The notes below the pieces were generated by a model. The model was given only the letters and a program-made list of their open reading frames with translations. It was not told where the DNA came from and made no database searches. This document shows positions 1 to 8,758 of a DNA stretch of 64,000 nt, piece after piece; position 1 is the first letter of the stretch; every line of letters starts with the position of its first letter. The stretch comes from Acidobacteriota bacterium (lineage in GTDB: Bacteria; Acidobacteriota; Terriglobia; Bryobacterales; Bryobacteraceae): NCBI GenBank assembly GCA_003223115.1, contig QHXW01000193.1, forward strand, positions 39,173-103,172, given 5' to 3'. The position numbers and the translations under genes were made by a program.

Positions 1-1871
1 CCAGTACAACGTGACGCGAGACTGCGCTTCAAGCGTCCGGTAGCGAACGTGGCGCACCACGCCCACGACAGTCATCCATGGGCTCTTGGATTCACGCCCG
101 CCTCGCTTGATGGGTTTGCCGACCGGGTCTTCATTCGGCCAGTAAGTCTTGGCCATGGTCTCATCGATGATGGCCACGGGCGCGGCGCTTTCATTGTCGC
201 GTGCATCGAAGTAACGCCCCCGCATCAGCGGGATGCGCAGCGTCGCAAAGTACCCAGGGCTGGTTGGTTTCCAGTCGGCTTCAGGCGTTGTATCTTGGAG
301 CCGGACGGCCCGGGTGTCCACTACTGTGACGGTGCCGGAGGAACCTTGGCCGGCTAGGGGCAATCCATACACGATGCCCGTGGCCACCACTCCCGGCAAT
401 TTAGAGACACGGTCCACCGCCTGCCGGAAGAACTCGCGCAGTTGCTCCGGCTTGGGATACCGCGCGTCAGGCAGCCAAATGCGCATGGTCAACACGTTTT
501 CGGGCCGGAAGCCGGGATCGACTTGCATCAAGCGCAGGAAACTTTTCAGTAGTAGCCCAGCGCCGGCCAGCAGCACCAGCGACAAAGCGATTTCGGCCAC
601 CACCAGCGAGCGCCGCAGCGCTAATGACGATCTGCCGGCCGTGGAACCGCGGCCACCCTCTTTGAGGGATTCGTGTGAGACTCTGGATATCTGCAAACTC
701 GGTGCCATGCCGAAAAGCACGCCCGTGCCGATGGAAATCAGCGTAGTAAAGGCGAGCACCCAGCCATCCAGATGCGCTCCGGCGAGGCGCGGAAAACTTG
801 CCGCGGCAATGGTCGTAAGAACGCGCACGCCCCATAGGGCAATCACCAGCCCTGCGACGCCGCCTGCGAGTGCCAAGGCGACACTTTTGGTAAGAAGTTG
901 GCGTACCAGTCGCCGGCGTTCGGCTCCCAAAGCCGTTCGAATCGCGATTTCCCGCTCACGCGCGGAGGAGCGGGCTAGCAGGAGATTGGCCACATTGGCG
1001 CAAGCGATCAAGAGCACCAGACCGACCGCCCCCATCAGAATCCATAGGGCCGTCTGGAGATCACCGACCATTTCTTCAAGCAGCGGCGTGACGATCCAGG
1101 TGAACTCGAATTGCTTGTACGGATAATCCGGGTGCAGTTCCATCATGCGCTGGGCCGCGCCTTTCATGTCGGCGCGCGCCTGTGCCAACGAAAGCTCCGG
1201 CTTGATACGTGCGAGGACTTCGAGTCCGTGGCTGCCGCGGTGGTCCGGCGCCAGATCGGCATTGGCGAAGGCCAGAGGCGCCCAAATATCGCAATCCGCG
1301 GGGAACTGAAATCCGGGCGGCAGAATCCCGACGACTTGAAAACTGCGCCCATTGATGGGCAGCTTCCGGCCGACCAAATTGGGATCCGCTCCGAAGCGGC
1401 GCCGCCACAACGCGTCGCTCAGCAGCACCACGTTATCGCGTCCGGCCTGCTCTTCTTCGGGAAGAAAAACGCGCCCGCCTGTACGCCCAGCATCGGGAAC
1501 AGGCTGACTGATACTTCCGCGCCCTCCACGCGCTCCGGCAACCCGCCCGCCGTCACATTGAAACTGTCGCCCGTCAGGGCGGCGATTTGCGCGAAGCCTT
1601 TCGACAGATTGCGGATGTCCACGAACTCCGGCGCCGAGATCCAGTTCTGGTCTTTTGGTACCCCAATCCCGGTGAAGCGACCCCAGATTTTGACCAGCCG
1701 GCCGGGATCCTCATAGGGCAGAGGCCGCAGCAGTACGGCGTCGATGACGCTGAAAATGGCCGTATTGGCGCCAATGCCGAGTGCCAGGGCGAGGATGGTC
1801 ACAACTGTGAAACCGGGCGTGCTCCGCAACAGTCGAAGCGTGTATCGAAGATCCAGCATGAAAGTAGACAT
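1..1871 (-). pseudogene. ABC transporter permease, MacB/FtsX-like (ADOP type), frameshifted and cut by the window edge
   Basis: The reading frame opens at ATG 1871 with the family's N-terminal pattern: LRYTLRLLRSTPGFT, a first membrane segment, then GANTAIFSVIDAVLLRPLPY. After about 131 residues the frame is lost near 1477. Continuing one frame over gives RVFLPEEEQAGRDNVVLLSD and an uninterrupted protein down to position 1. That part includes the MacB periplasmic domain (residues WRRRFG, LVGRKLPINGRSFQVVGILP), the second membrane block (LVLLIACANVANLLLARS, AIRTALGA) and most of the C-terminal repeat. I checked every codon from 1440 to 1 and found no stop. One missing base around GCGCCCGCCTG explains the break. 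The family is an inner-membrane permease of peptide or macrolide exporters; ADOP members are numerous in Acidobacteria. A recent mutation or a base-calling error are both possible. The C-terminus lies outside the window. Confidence 0.85.
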
Positions 1872-2032
1872 CAGTTAGCTCCGCGTTGGGTGTCCCGTGG
1901 CTCATTGCCTGGCACCGCTTCCCTAGAATAACCGGCATCAAACAAGAAAGTTACACCCAGCCGGCACTTTGTTTTCGTTCCCGGCATGCCCCGGTGTGGG
2001 GACTGACGTCAATTCGGGAGACGGGACCGCGA

Positions 2033-2051
2033 CGCCGGGCGACGCCCGGCG
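2033..2051. repeat. Perfect 9-bp inverted repeat in a GACGCC-rich tract
   Basis: CGCCGGGCG (2033-2041) and CGCCCGGCG (2043-2051) are perfectly complementary around a single base. Just beyond, up to about 2090, the motif CGACGCC recurs several times and ends in a run of C. The tract sits between the divergent permease gene (start 1871) and the fecR-like gene (start 2141). It could form a hairpin in either transcript or simply be low-complexity GC-rich spacer. Confidence 0.5.
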
Positions 2052-2094
2052 ACTCCAGCGACGCCCCTCGACGCCCTCGACGCCCCCCCCGTCA

Positions 2095-2123
2095 TTGACA
2101 GGGTTGCCCGTTAGGCGCATGAT
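2095..2123 (+). promoter_or_regulatory. Candidate sigma70-type promoter for the FecR-domain gene
   Basis: A perfect TTGACA (2095-2100) is followed after 17 bp by CATGAT (2118-2123), which matches four of six -10 positions. The predicted start of transcription falls close to the ribosome binding site AGAGGAG, so the leader would be very short. Judged by eye only. Confidence 0.3.
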
Positions 2124-2140
2124 CGAAAGAGGAGAACCCC

Positions 2141-3142
2141 ATGAAGCCCCTGCTTCGCGTGTTAGTGGGCGCCGGCGTGCTCGCGGCCGGGACGAGCTTC
2201 GTTGCCTCGGCCCAGTCTGTGATCTCGGCGAAATCAGGCCTGGTGCATTACGTGGAAGGCCAGGTGTACGTCAACGATCAGCTTGTCGAGAGCAAATTTG
2301 GCAATTTTCCGGACGTCAAAGAGAATTGGCAGTTGCGCACCGAAGAGGGACGAGCGGAAGTGCTGCTCACGCCCGGCGTATTTCTTCGGGTTTCGGAAAA
2401 CAGTGCGATCCGGATGATCGCCAACCGGCTGATCGATACGCGCGTGGAGTTTCTCTCGGGCTCGGCGCTGGTGGAAGCCGGCGATCTGCTCAAGGACAAC
2501 CATGTGGCTGTGGTTTATAAGGATTACATCATCAACCTTGAGAAAAAAGGCATTTACCGTTTCGATGCGGAGCCGGCGGCACTTCGCGTCTACGAGGGGG
2601 AAGCGGTTGCCGAGCGCGACGGCAAGACTGTGGAAGTCAAAGGCGGCCACATACTGGCTTTCGACGGCGACCTGACGCTGGCGAAGTTTGACGCCAAAGA
2701 TCTGGACCAACTGTACCGCTGGAGCGTGCGCCGCTCGGAATATCTGGCGATGGCCAATGTTTCAGCCGCGAAGTCTGTGCGGGACTCCGGCATGTACTGG
2801 GGCTCGAACCGCTGGTATTGGAATCCGTACTTCAATATGTACACGTTCGTTCCGTCAAGCGGAATGTATTTCAGTCCTTTCGGTTTCGCGTTCTGGAGTC
2901 CTTTCACTGTGTACAATTACCTATATTCGCCAGTGATTTACGGAGGACGCGGCGGGTACGGCGGTTCGCGAGGCGGAGGCCCGGCGAACACAACCACAAG
3001 GGTTCCTGCCACCAGTACAGGGCGTTCGGGAACGGTAGCTTCCTCGTCAACTGCAGTGCGCTCTCCGTCGACGGCGGCATCGGGCTCGATGTCGGGTGCG
3101 GTCTCTCGCGGCGGCGGGCAAGGCGGCGGACGTCCACACTAG
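2141..3142 (+). CDS. Secreted FecR-domain protein with Gly/Ser-rich tail
   Basis: 333 residues starting at ATG with a strong ribosome binding site (AAAGAGGAG) 6 bp upstream. A signal peptide is clear at residues 1-24, ending in VASA before Q. Residues about 35-200 read as a FecR-like beta-rich domain: GQVYVNDQLV, RAEVLLTPGVFLRV, ALRVYEGEAV, VKGGHILAFDG. A Trp/Tyr/Phe-rich stretch follows (about 220-265, with NRWYWNPYFNMYTFVP), then a low-complexity Gly/Ser/Thr tail to the end. FecR domains are periplasmic sensors in iron-siderophore systems, but in acidobacteria many stand alone, and neither a sigma factor nor a TonB receptor is adjacent here. The likely location is the periplasm or cell surface; the ligand is unknown. 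Confidence 0.75.
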   Translation: MKPLLRVLVGAGVLAAGTSFVASAQSVISAKSGLVHYVEGQVYVNDQLVESKFGNFPDVKENWQLRTEEGRAEVLLTPGVFLRVSENSAIRMIANRLIDTRVEFLSGSALVEAGDLLKDNHVAVVYKDYIINLEKKGIYRFDAEPAALRVYEGEAVAERDGKTVEVKGGHILAFDGDLTLAKFDAKDLDQLYRWSVRRSEYLAMANVSAAKSVRDSGMYWGSNRWYWNPYFNMYTFVPSSGMYFSPFGFAFWSPFTVYNYLYSPVIYGGRGGYGGSRGGGPANTTTRVPATSTGRSGTVASSSTAVRSPSTAASGSMSGAVSRGGGQGGGRPH

Positions 3143-3150
3143 CTAGCGGC

Positions 3151-5304
3151 TCACTTCACGTTGGTTTCGAAGAACTCCGTCATCATTTCGTACAGGTGTC
3201 GGCGAATCGTCCCTGAGACGCCGTGCGCTTTTTGCGGGTAGAGCATCAACTGAAACTGCTTTCCAGCGCGCTCGAGCGCGTCCATCATCTGCATAGTGTT
3301 CTGGAAGTGCACGTTGTCATCCTCAAGATTGTGAATCAGCAACAGCTTGGCGCTTAAATCGGCTGCCCGGGTGATGGGAGACGTACGCTCATACGCCTCC
3401 GGGTTCTCCGCCGGCAGGCCCATATACCGCTCTGTGTAGATAGAGTCGTAATTGCGCCAGTGCGTGACCGGCGCCCCGGCAATTCCGGCGCGAAAAAGGT
3501 CCGGCGCGTTGGTCAGCGCATAGAGCGTCATGTAGCCGCCATAGCTCCAGCCGGAAATCCCCATATGCGAGGTGTCCGCGAACGCGAGCGATTTCAGATA
3601 CGCGACTCCTACTTTCTGATCTTCAAGCTCGCGCGCGCCCATGTTGCGGAAAATCACGGACTCCCATTTGTGGCCGCGCCCGGAAGAGCCCCGGTTGTCC
3701 AACTGCCAGACGAGGAAACCGCGATGCGCAAGCACCTGCTCCAATCCCATTCCCGGCCATCTATCATAGACAGTCTGCGCGTGTGGCCCGCCGTAGATTT
3801 CAACGATGACCGGATATTTTTTCGCGGGCGCGAAAGCCGCGGGTTTGATCATGCGCGCGTAGAGCAGCGTGCCGTCCGGTGCTTTGACCTTGTGAATTTC
3901 CGAAGGCAGAATTTCGTACTCCTCACCTTTCGTTCCATCGGCCTCATGAAAGACATGGACTTGTGAGCCATCCCGGCGGTGCAGCGTTTGGCTGGGCGGA
4001 GCGGATAAATTCGACGCCGTGTCCAGATAGTATTCACGATCGGGACTTATGACAATGGAGTGCGTCCCGTGCCCGGACGTGATCTTGCGGCGGTGCTTGC
4101 CATCGAAGCGCACACTATAAAGCTGGCGCTCGAGCGGGCTTTCTTCGGTTGAGGTATAGAACACCTCTTCGCCCGCTTCATCGATTCCATCCACGGCCGT
4201 CACTTCCCATTCGCCGCGCGTCAGTTGATGCAGCGGCCTGCCATCGATCGAATACAGGTACAGATGATGAAATCCATCGCGCTCGCTGCCCCAGAGGAAC
4301 TGCTTCCCGTTTTTCAGAAAGCGCAAATCATCGTTGACGTTGATCCAGTACGGATCTTCTTCATGCAGCACAGTGCGCGCGGCGCCCGTAGAGGCGTCAG
4401 CGAACAGGAGGTCCAGCCGGTTCTGAATCCGGTTCAGACGCTCCACAGCTACGGCTTTGCTATCCGGCAGCCATGCCACTCGCGCGGTTAAATAACCACG
4501 CGGTTCCCCGAGATCCGTCCAACGGGTCTCGCCGCCTTCGACTGGTACGATGCCTACGCGCGCCTCAGCGTTTGGGTCGCCGGGTTGCGGGTAGCGTTCC
4601 GGCTCTAACCTGGCGCGTAGCTTGAGCACGTCCGCCTGCGGATAAATCGGCTCCAGGCTGCTATCCAGCTGCAGGTAAGCAATTCGTTTGCTGTCCGGAG
4701 ACCACCAGTGGGCCGTGCCAAGCTCAAGTTCTTCTGGATAGACCCAGTCGAGTTCAGCATTCAGTAGTGTAGGCGAGCCGTCGTGCGTAAGACGCGTCAC
4801 TTTGGCGCCGGCGATTTCGATGCAGTAGAGATCGTGATCGCGGCGAAAGGAAACGAAGCGGTCGTCGGGTGAAAATTTCGGGTCGCGCTCGGCGTCGGGC
4901 GTGGCGGTGAGCTGATCCCACTTGCCGGAATCGATGTGCACCAGAAACAGGTCGCCGCCAGCCGAAGCGAGCATTTCCTTGCCGGAGCCGGACCATCGAA
5001 AGCTCTGCTCACTGATGCGACGGTTTTGCCAATCGAAAGCCTCCGGCGATAGCACCTTGACGGCCTTGGCTTCGAGATCCCGGAAGCTTACAAGCTGCCG
5101 CTTGGTCCCCGATGGCGCGTCGTAGATCCAGATTTCCTTGTCTTGCTCGTAAGCGAAGCGCTTGCCGTCCGGAGCCCAATGGATGGGTCCCGGCTTCGTG
5201 GCGGTGTGCGTCGCCGTTATGGCTTCGATAGTGACTGGCTTCGTCTGCGCCGAGGCGCTTAAAGAAATAAGGCAGGCGATGGCTACTGCGACGAATTTAT
5301 GCAC
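3151..5304 (-). CDS. Dipeptidyl peptidase IV family serine peptidase (S9B), secreted
   Basis: 717 residues from a GTG start; the next residues form a signal peptide (about 1-19, ending ASA before Q). Residues about 30-450 are the eight-bladed DPP4 N-terminal propeller, including the DWVYPEEL motif typical of the family that carries the substrate N-terminus-binding glutamates. The C-terminal alpha/beta hydrolase carries the nucleophile in GWSYGG (Ser587), the acid in LEDDNV (Asp662) and the base in KAHGV (His694), so the triad is complete. The family removes X-Pro or X-Ala dipeptides from peptide N-termini. It faces the convergent fecR-like gene with an 8-bp gap. Full length and intact. Confidence 0.93.
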   Translation of the reverse strand: MHKFVAVAIACLISLSASAQTKPVTIEAITATHTATKPGPIHWAPDGKRFAYEQDKEIWIYDAPSGTKRQLVSFRDLEAKAVKVLSPEAFDWQNRRISEQSFRWSGSGKEMLASAGGDLFLVHIDSGKWDQLTATPDAERDPKFSPDDRFVSFRRDHDLYCIEIAGAKVTRLTHDGSPTLLNAELDWVYPEELELGTAHWWSPDSKRIAYLQLDSSLEPIYPQADVLKLRARLEPERYPQPGDPNAEARVGIVPVEGGETRWTDLGEPRGYLTARVAWLPDSKAVAVERLNRIQNRLDLLFADASTGAARTVLHEEDPYWINVNDDLRFLKNGKQFLWGSERDGFHHLYLYSIDGRPLHQLTRGEWEVTAVDGIDEAGEEVFYTSTEESPLERQLYSVRFDGKHRRKITSGHGTHSIVISPDREYYLDTASNLSAPPSQTLHRRDGSQVHVFHEADGTKGEEYEILPSEIHKVKAPDGTLLYARMIKPAAFAPAKKYPVIVEIYGGPHAQTVYDRWPGMGLEQVLAHRGFLVWQLDNRGSSGRGHKWESVIFRNMGARELEDQKVGVAYLKSLAFADTSHMGISGWSYGGYMTLYALTNAPDLFRAGIAGAPVTHWRNYDSIYTERYMGLPAENPEAYERTSPITRAADLSAKLLLIHNLEDDNVHFQNTMQMMDALERAGKQFQLMLYPQKAHGVSGTIRRHLYEMMTEFFETNVK

Positions 5305-5338
5305 AGAGATATGGTAGCTGGCGCCGAGTGTTCAACGC

Positions 5339-5980
5339 CTAAACCGGGCCCTGCAGGCATTCGACAATTTGCTTCTCTTCGATGCCGCCTTGCTTAATCA
5401 GTTTCCAGACTGGCTCGGTGACATCCACTGTGGTGGCGCCGCCGCCCGAACAGGCGCCACCATCGAGAACCAGGTCGACGCGGCCATCCATCATGCCAAA
5501 GACCTCAATGCCGCTGCGGCAGGTGGGATGCCCGGAGATATTGGCACTGGTCGAAATCAGCGGCTGATTCAGCGCCGCAATCAGCCGGTTCGCCACCACT
5601 GAGCGAGACTGGCGCAGTGCCAGCCTTCCGGTGTTGCCCGTTACTTTGAGCGGAACTTTCTCGGAAGCGGGAACAATCAGGGTTAGCGGTCCGGGCCAGA
5701 AACGCCGGGCCAGAAGGAAAAAGCGATTCGACAATTCTTTCGCCAGATCCTCCGCCATGGTGATATCGCCCACGAGCAACGGCAGCGAGCGGTGAATCTC
5801 CCGACCCTTGGCGACAAAAACCTGGCTCACGGCGCGCAGATTGAACGGATCGGCGACCAGCGTGTAGAGCGCATCCGTGGGGATGGCAACAACTTTCCCC
5901 CGCCGGACCGCGGAAGCAGCGCGCTCGATGGCTTCGGCCTTGGGCTGATCTGGATCAATTTCAACAAGATCGGTGGCCAC
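5339..5980 (-). CDS. L-threonylcarbamoyladenylate synthase (TsaC/Sua5/YrdC family)
   Basis: 213 residues from a GTG start with no clear ribosome binding site. The YrdC fold is recognisable from GKVVAIPTDALYTL, the KGR motif that binds the threonylcarbamate intermediate, SLPLLVGD, FWPGPLTLIVPAS and ISTSANISG. The enzyme makes threonylcarbamoyl-AMP from threonine, bicarbonate and ATP, the first step of the t6A37 modification of tRNAs that read ANN codons. The length fits a YrdC/TsaC protein without the Sua5 C-terminal domain. The usual YGL triplet is YTL here, a small departure. It lies between the peptidase and the TPR genes, with 34 bp and 73 bp gaps, all on the minus strand. Confidence 0.88.
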   Translation of the reverse strand: MATDLVEIDPDQPKAEAIERAASAVRRGKVVAIPTDALYTLVADPFNLRAVSQVFVAKGREIHRSLPLLVGDITMAEDLAKELSNRFFLLARRFWPGPLTLIVPASEKVPLKVTGNTGRLALRQSRSVVANRLIAALNQPLISTSANISGHPTCRSGIEVFGMMDGRVDLVLDGGACSGGGATTVDVTEPVWKLIKQGGIEEKQIVECLQGPV

Positions 5981-6053
5981 TGTAGGGTTCAGCGTATCAT
6001 ACGTGATTCTGGAAGTTCTGCCGTCGACCGTTGCCCGGCAAGGATATCCAGGT

Positions 6054-7028
6054 TCAGCGCGGGGAACGTAAAGGTTTGTCCTGCTTCAACTTTTGAAACA
6101 ACGCGAACTCGGCGTCGGCCTTCACCGTTTCCTGCTTGCGCCGGTAAATCCGTCCCAACGCGTAGTGCGGCTGGGCGTATGCGGCGTCGATCTCGCTGGC
6201 CCGCTCGAGTTCACGGATGGCTTCCGCGTCTTTATTTTGCTTTTCGAGGAGCAGCCCCAGATGATAGTGCGCCTGCGGAAAATTCGGATCGATGCGCAGC
6301 GACTCGCGCAGATACTGCTCCGCGTCAGAAAAGTGCTCCCGCCGCATCAACAGCGCGCCCAGATTGTCCGGCGGCCAGGGCGAACCGGGATTGGCTTTGC
6401 GATTCAGCAGCACCGCCTGTTGATAGGTCCTCTCCGCCTCATCGAACTTGCCCACCGCTTCATAGCACAGGCCCAGATTGTCATACGCTTTCATGAAAGC
6501 AGGATCCATCTCAATCACTTTTGTGAGCTTCTCGACCGCCGCTGGAAACTGTTGCGCATCGTAATCCAGGCGCGCAAGCCAATAGGGGTAAAGTGGATTT
6601 CGCGGATTGTTGTGCGCCAGCTTTTCGAGTTCCGGCCGCGCCCAGTCGCGATGATCCAAAATGACGTAGGACATGGCCAGCGTGAAGCGATCCTGATCCG
6701 CAAGCGCGGCGATCACATCAGCCTTTTTCAGAGCAATCGCTGCGTTCAGATATTTGTGATCCATGAAAAAGAGCTCACCGGCCAGCGTGAGCAGTTCCGT
6801 GGACTTCGGATGATGGTCGATTTCACCAACCAGGATCTGTTCGGCTTTCAGATAATCGCGCGTCCGGACCGCTGCCTGTACTTGCTCGCGAACCAGCGGG
6901 TTGAGCACCGGCATGGCGCCCAGATCCGGCAGGTGCGCCGGGGGATCAGACGGACCCTGCTGCGCGCCGGCAGTCAGTGCAACGGTGGCGAGGAAGAGCA
7001 TTCTCACAGCCAATTCAGCAACGGTCAC
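6054..7028 (-). CDS. Secreted TPR-repeat protein, last of four in tandem
   Basis: 324 residues starting at GTG 7028, which overlaps the stop of the upstream TPR gene by GTGA, so translation is probably coupled. An N-terminal hydrophobic stretch (about 5-21) precedes QQGPSD and looks like a signal peptide. Tetratricopeptide repeats are evident from about residue 50, for example AYDNLGLCYEAVGKFDEAERTY and AHYHLGLLLEKQNKDAEAIRE (shown in part). No catalytic domain is visible. TPR arrays bind partner proteins, so a periplasmic scaffold or assembly role is a reasonable guess, but the partner cannot be named. Confidence 0.75.
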   Translation of the reverse strand: MTVAELAVRMLFLATVALTAGAQQGPSDPPAHLPDLGAMPVLNPLVREQVQAAVRTRDYLKAEQILVGEIDHHPKSTELLTLAGELFFMDHKYLNAAIALKKADVIAALADQDRFTLAMSYVILDHRDWARPELEKLAHNNPRNPLYPYWLARLDYDAQQFPAAVEKLTKVIEMDPAFMKAYDNLGLCYEAVGKFDEAERTYQQAVLLNRKANPGSPWPPDNLGALLMRREHFSDAEQYLRESLRIDPNFPQAHYHLGLLLEKQNKDAEAIRELERASEIDAAYAQPHYALGRIYRRKQETVKADAEFALFQKLKQDKPLRSPR

Positions 7029-7846
7029 GGCTGCTGCACCGGCGAGCTTTCCAGCCGCTGTTTGAAAGCCAGGGCTGCGGCGCTTTCGGGCACAATCCCG
7101 AGCTCAGTCGAGATTTCATGACGCGCATCCTCGAGCTGTCCTAGTTTGAAATAGATTTGCGCAAGCGCCATGTGCACGCCGGCCAGATTCGGATCGGCCA
7201 GCGTCGTTTTTCGATAAGCCTCAATAGCCTCTGCCGTGCGGCCCTGAATCGCCAGGTTTTCCGCCAGAATCAGATGCACTCGCGCGGAATTCGGAGCTAC
7301 TCGCTCGATTTGCTGGAAGCACCAGGCCGACAGCTTCATGTAAGCTCGCCCAAGCTGGTACGAGTACTCCGGCTCTTGGGGCGCTAGCCGGCGCAGTTCG
7401 CTATATTGATCCGCGACTCCAGCACGATTCCCAGCGCGCTCGTAGGCTCGGGCCAATTCCACATGTGCCGGCAATTCGGCCGGCGCCATCTTCACCGCGT
7501 GTTCAAGCTCGTTTACGGCCTCAGCAGTGCGTCCCAGCGCAAGCAGGCTGCCGCCCATCAGGATGCGCGGCGCCGAATATTTCGGATCAAGCCGGATGGC
7601 CTCTTTGAATTGGACCAGTGCGCGCGCATGATTTCCACGCAGTTGATAGACCGTTCCGAGATTGTTGTAGACGAATGGCAGCCGGCCGCCGCTCTTCAGC
7701 ACTTCGAGATAAGCTTTCTCGGCTGCTTCTAAGTGTCCCGATTTCTCCGCCTCAACCCCGTTACTGAACAAGGCTGCCAACGTTGGTGGAAGGCTCTGAG
7801 CAGCCAGGGTGGCGACGGCGGCATACAACATCAAAGCAGTTCTCAC
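7025..7846 (-). CDS. Secreted TPR-repeat protein, third of four in tandem
   Basis: 273 residues starting at GTG 7846, again in a GTGA overlap with the preceding gene's stop. The first 16 residues (LMLYAAVATLAAQS) look like a short signal peptide. TPR units fill the rest: YNNLGTVYQLRGNHARAL, PRILMGGSLLALGRTAEA and VHMALAQIYFKLGQLEDA. It differs clearly in sequence from its neighbours, so these are not recent tandem copies. Function unknown beyond protein-protein contacts. Confidence 0.72.
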   Translation of the reverse strand: MRTALMLYAAVATLAAQSLPPTLAALFSNGVEAEKSGHLEAAEKAYLEVLKSGGRLPFVYNNLGTVYQLRGNHARALVQFKEAIRLDPKYSAPRILMGGSLLALGRTAEAVNELEHAVKMAPAELPAHVELARAYERAGNRAGVADQYSELRRLAPQEPEYSYQLGRAYMKLSAWCFQQIERVAPNSARVHLILAENLAIQGRTAEAIEAYRKTTLADPNLAGVHMALAQIYFKLGQLEDARHEISTELGIVPESAAALAFKQRLESSPVQQP

Positions 7847-8745
7847 GGCCGGTGCTCCGTTGCCTGCAACAATTGGCGGGCTTTCGCAAAAGCCTGCGCT
7901 GCTTCCTGTGTCTGCCCCAGCTTTTGATACGCCCGCCCGAGCAGCGCATAAGCCTGGCTCGATTGGGCACTTTGCGACACTGCCTTCAATTCCGTGACTG
8001 CCTCTGCCGCTTTGCCTGCGCGTAGATATGCGTCGCCCAATGCCAGCCGCGCCGCGAGGGAATCAGGCTCCGCGGCCAGAGCAAGACGGAACCATGCGAT
8101 GGCTTTATCGGGTTGCTGCCCGTAAAGGTATGTCGCGCCTAAGCCGTAATTTGCGTCATAATCGCCTGGATTGATTTCGGACGCTTGCCGATAATACGAG
8201 GCGGCATCCTCAAACTGATTTTGCGCGCGTTTCACATCGCCGATTGCAACTAACACCCGCACGGATCGAGGATTGGCGTGCAGCGCCTTGCCGAACTCCT
8301 CTTCCGCCTTGGGCAAATCTTCACTCGCTTGATAGGACTCGCCAAGCAACTGGTGCACGCGCGGAGAATCCGGAGCTATCGCGTATAACCTCTGGTACTC
8401 GGCCTGCGACAGCATGCCGCAGAGTTTGCCGAAGTAATAGAGTGCGTCCGCGTTCTTGGGATCACGCCGGACCACTAGCTCGAAATCCCGGTACGCCGAC
8501 AGGAAATCGCCACGAGACATTTCCGTCCGTGCCAGAAGAATCCGGGCCGGCGACGAAGAGGGATGTTCCTGCAGGAATTGATGCGCCAGATCCCCGGCGT
8601 GCTGCAGGTCGCCCCGGTACAGCGCGCGGGTGGCTTCTGTAAGCTGGGGGACCTCTTCGGCCAGCAATCCGATTACCAGAACTGGAATCAACCAGCGCAT
8701 GAGTTTTGTTGTGCAACAAGTTAGCAGATTCGTGGGAAACCGCAT
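7843..8745 (-). CDS. Secreted TPR-repeat protein, second of four in tandem
   Basis: Up to 300 residues from ATG 8745. An internal ATG at 8700 gives MRWLIPVLVIGLLAEE, a cleaner signal peptide, and may be the real start; neither has an obvious ribosome binding site. TPR units follow, for example GDYDANYGLGATYLYGQQPD and QAYALLGRAYQKLGQTQEA. The stop codon overlaps the next gene's GTG by 4 bp. The upstream TPR gene ends 13 bp away, so the four genes are very likely one transcript. Confidence 0.72.
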   Translation of the reverse strand: MRFPTNLLTCCTTKLMRWLIPVLVIGLLAEEVPQLTEATRALYRGDLQHAGDLAHQFLQEHPSSSPARILLARTEMSRGDFLSAYRDFELVVRRDPKNADALYYFGKLCGMLSQAEYQRLYAIAPDSPRVHQLLGESYQASEDLPKAEEEFGKALHANPRSVRVLVAIGDVKRAQNQFEDAASYYRQASEINPGDYDANYGLGATYLYGQQPDKAIAWFRLALAAEPDSLAARLALGDAYLRAGKAAEAVTELKAVSQSAQSSQAYALLGRAYQKLGQTQEAAQAFAKARQLLQATEHRP

Positions 8746-8758
8746 GGTGCATTACCGG

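Noticed and set aside
233..1126. 297-codon plus-strand ORF
   Set aside because: It is antisense to the permease gene, whose codons from 1440 to 1 read as a conserved protein; the plus-strand product is Arg/Ser-rich and unlike any family.
6093..7121. 342-codon plus-strand ORF over the TPR genes
   Set aside because: Antisense to clear TPR repeats and spans the junction of two coupled genes; composition typical of a shadow frame in GC-rich DNA.
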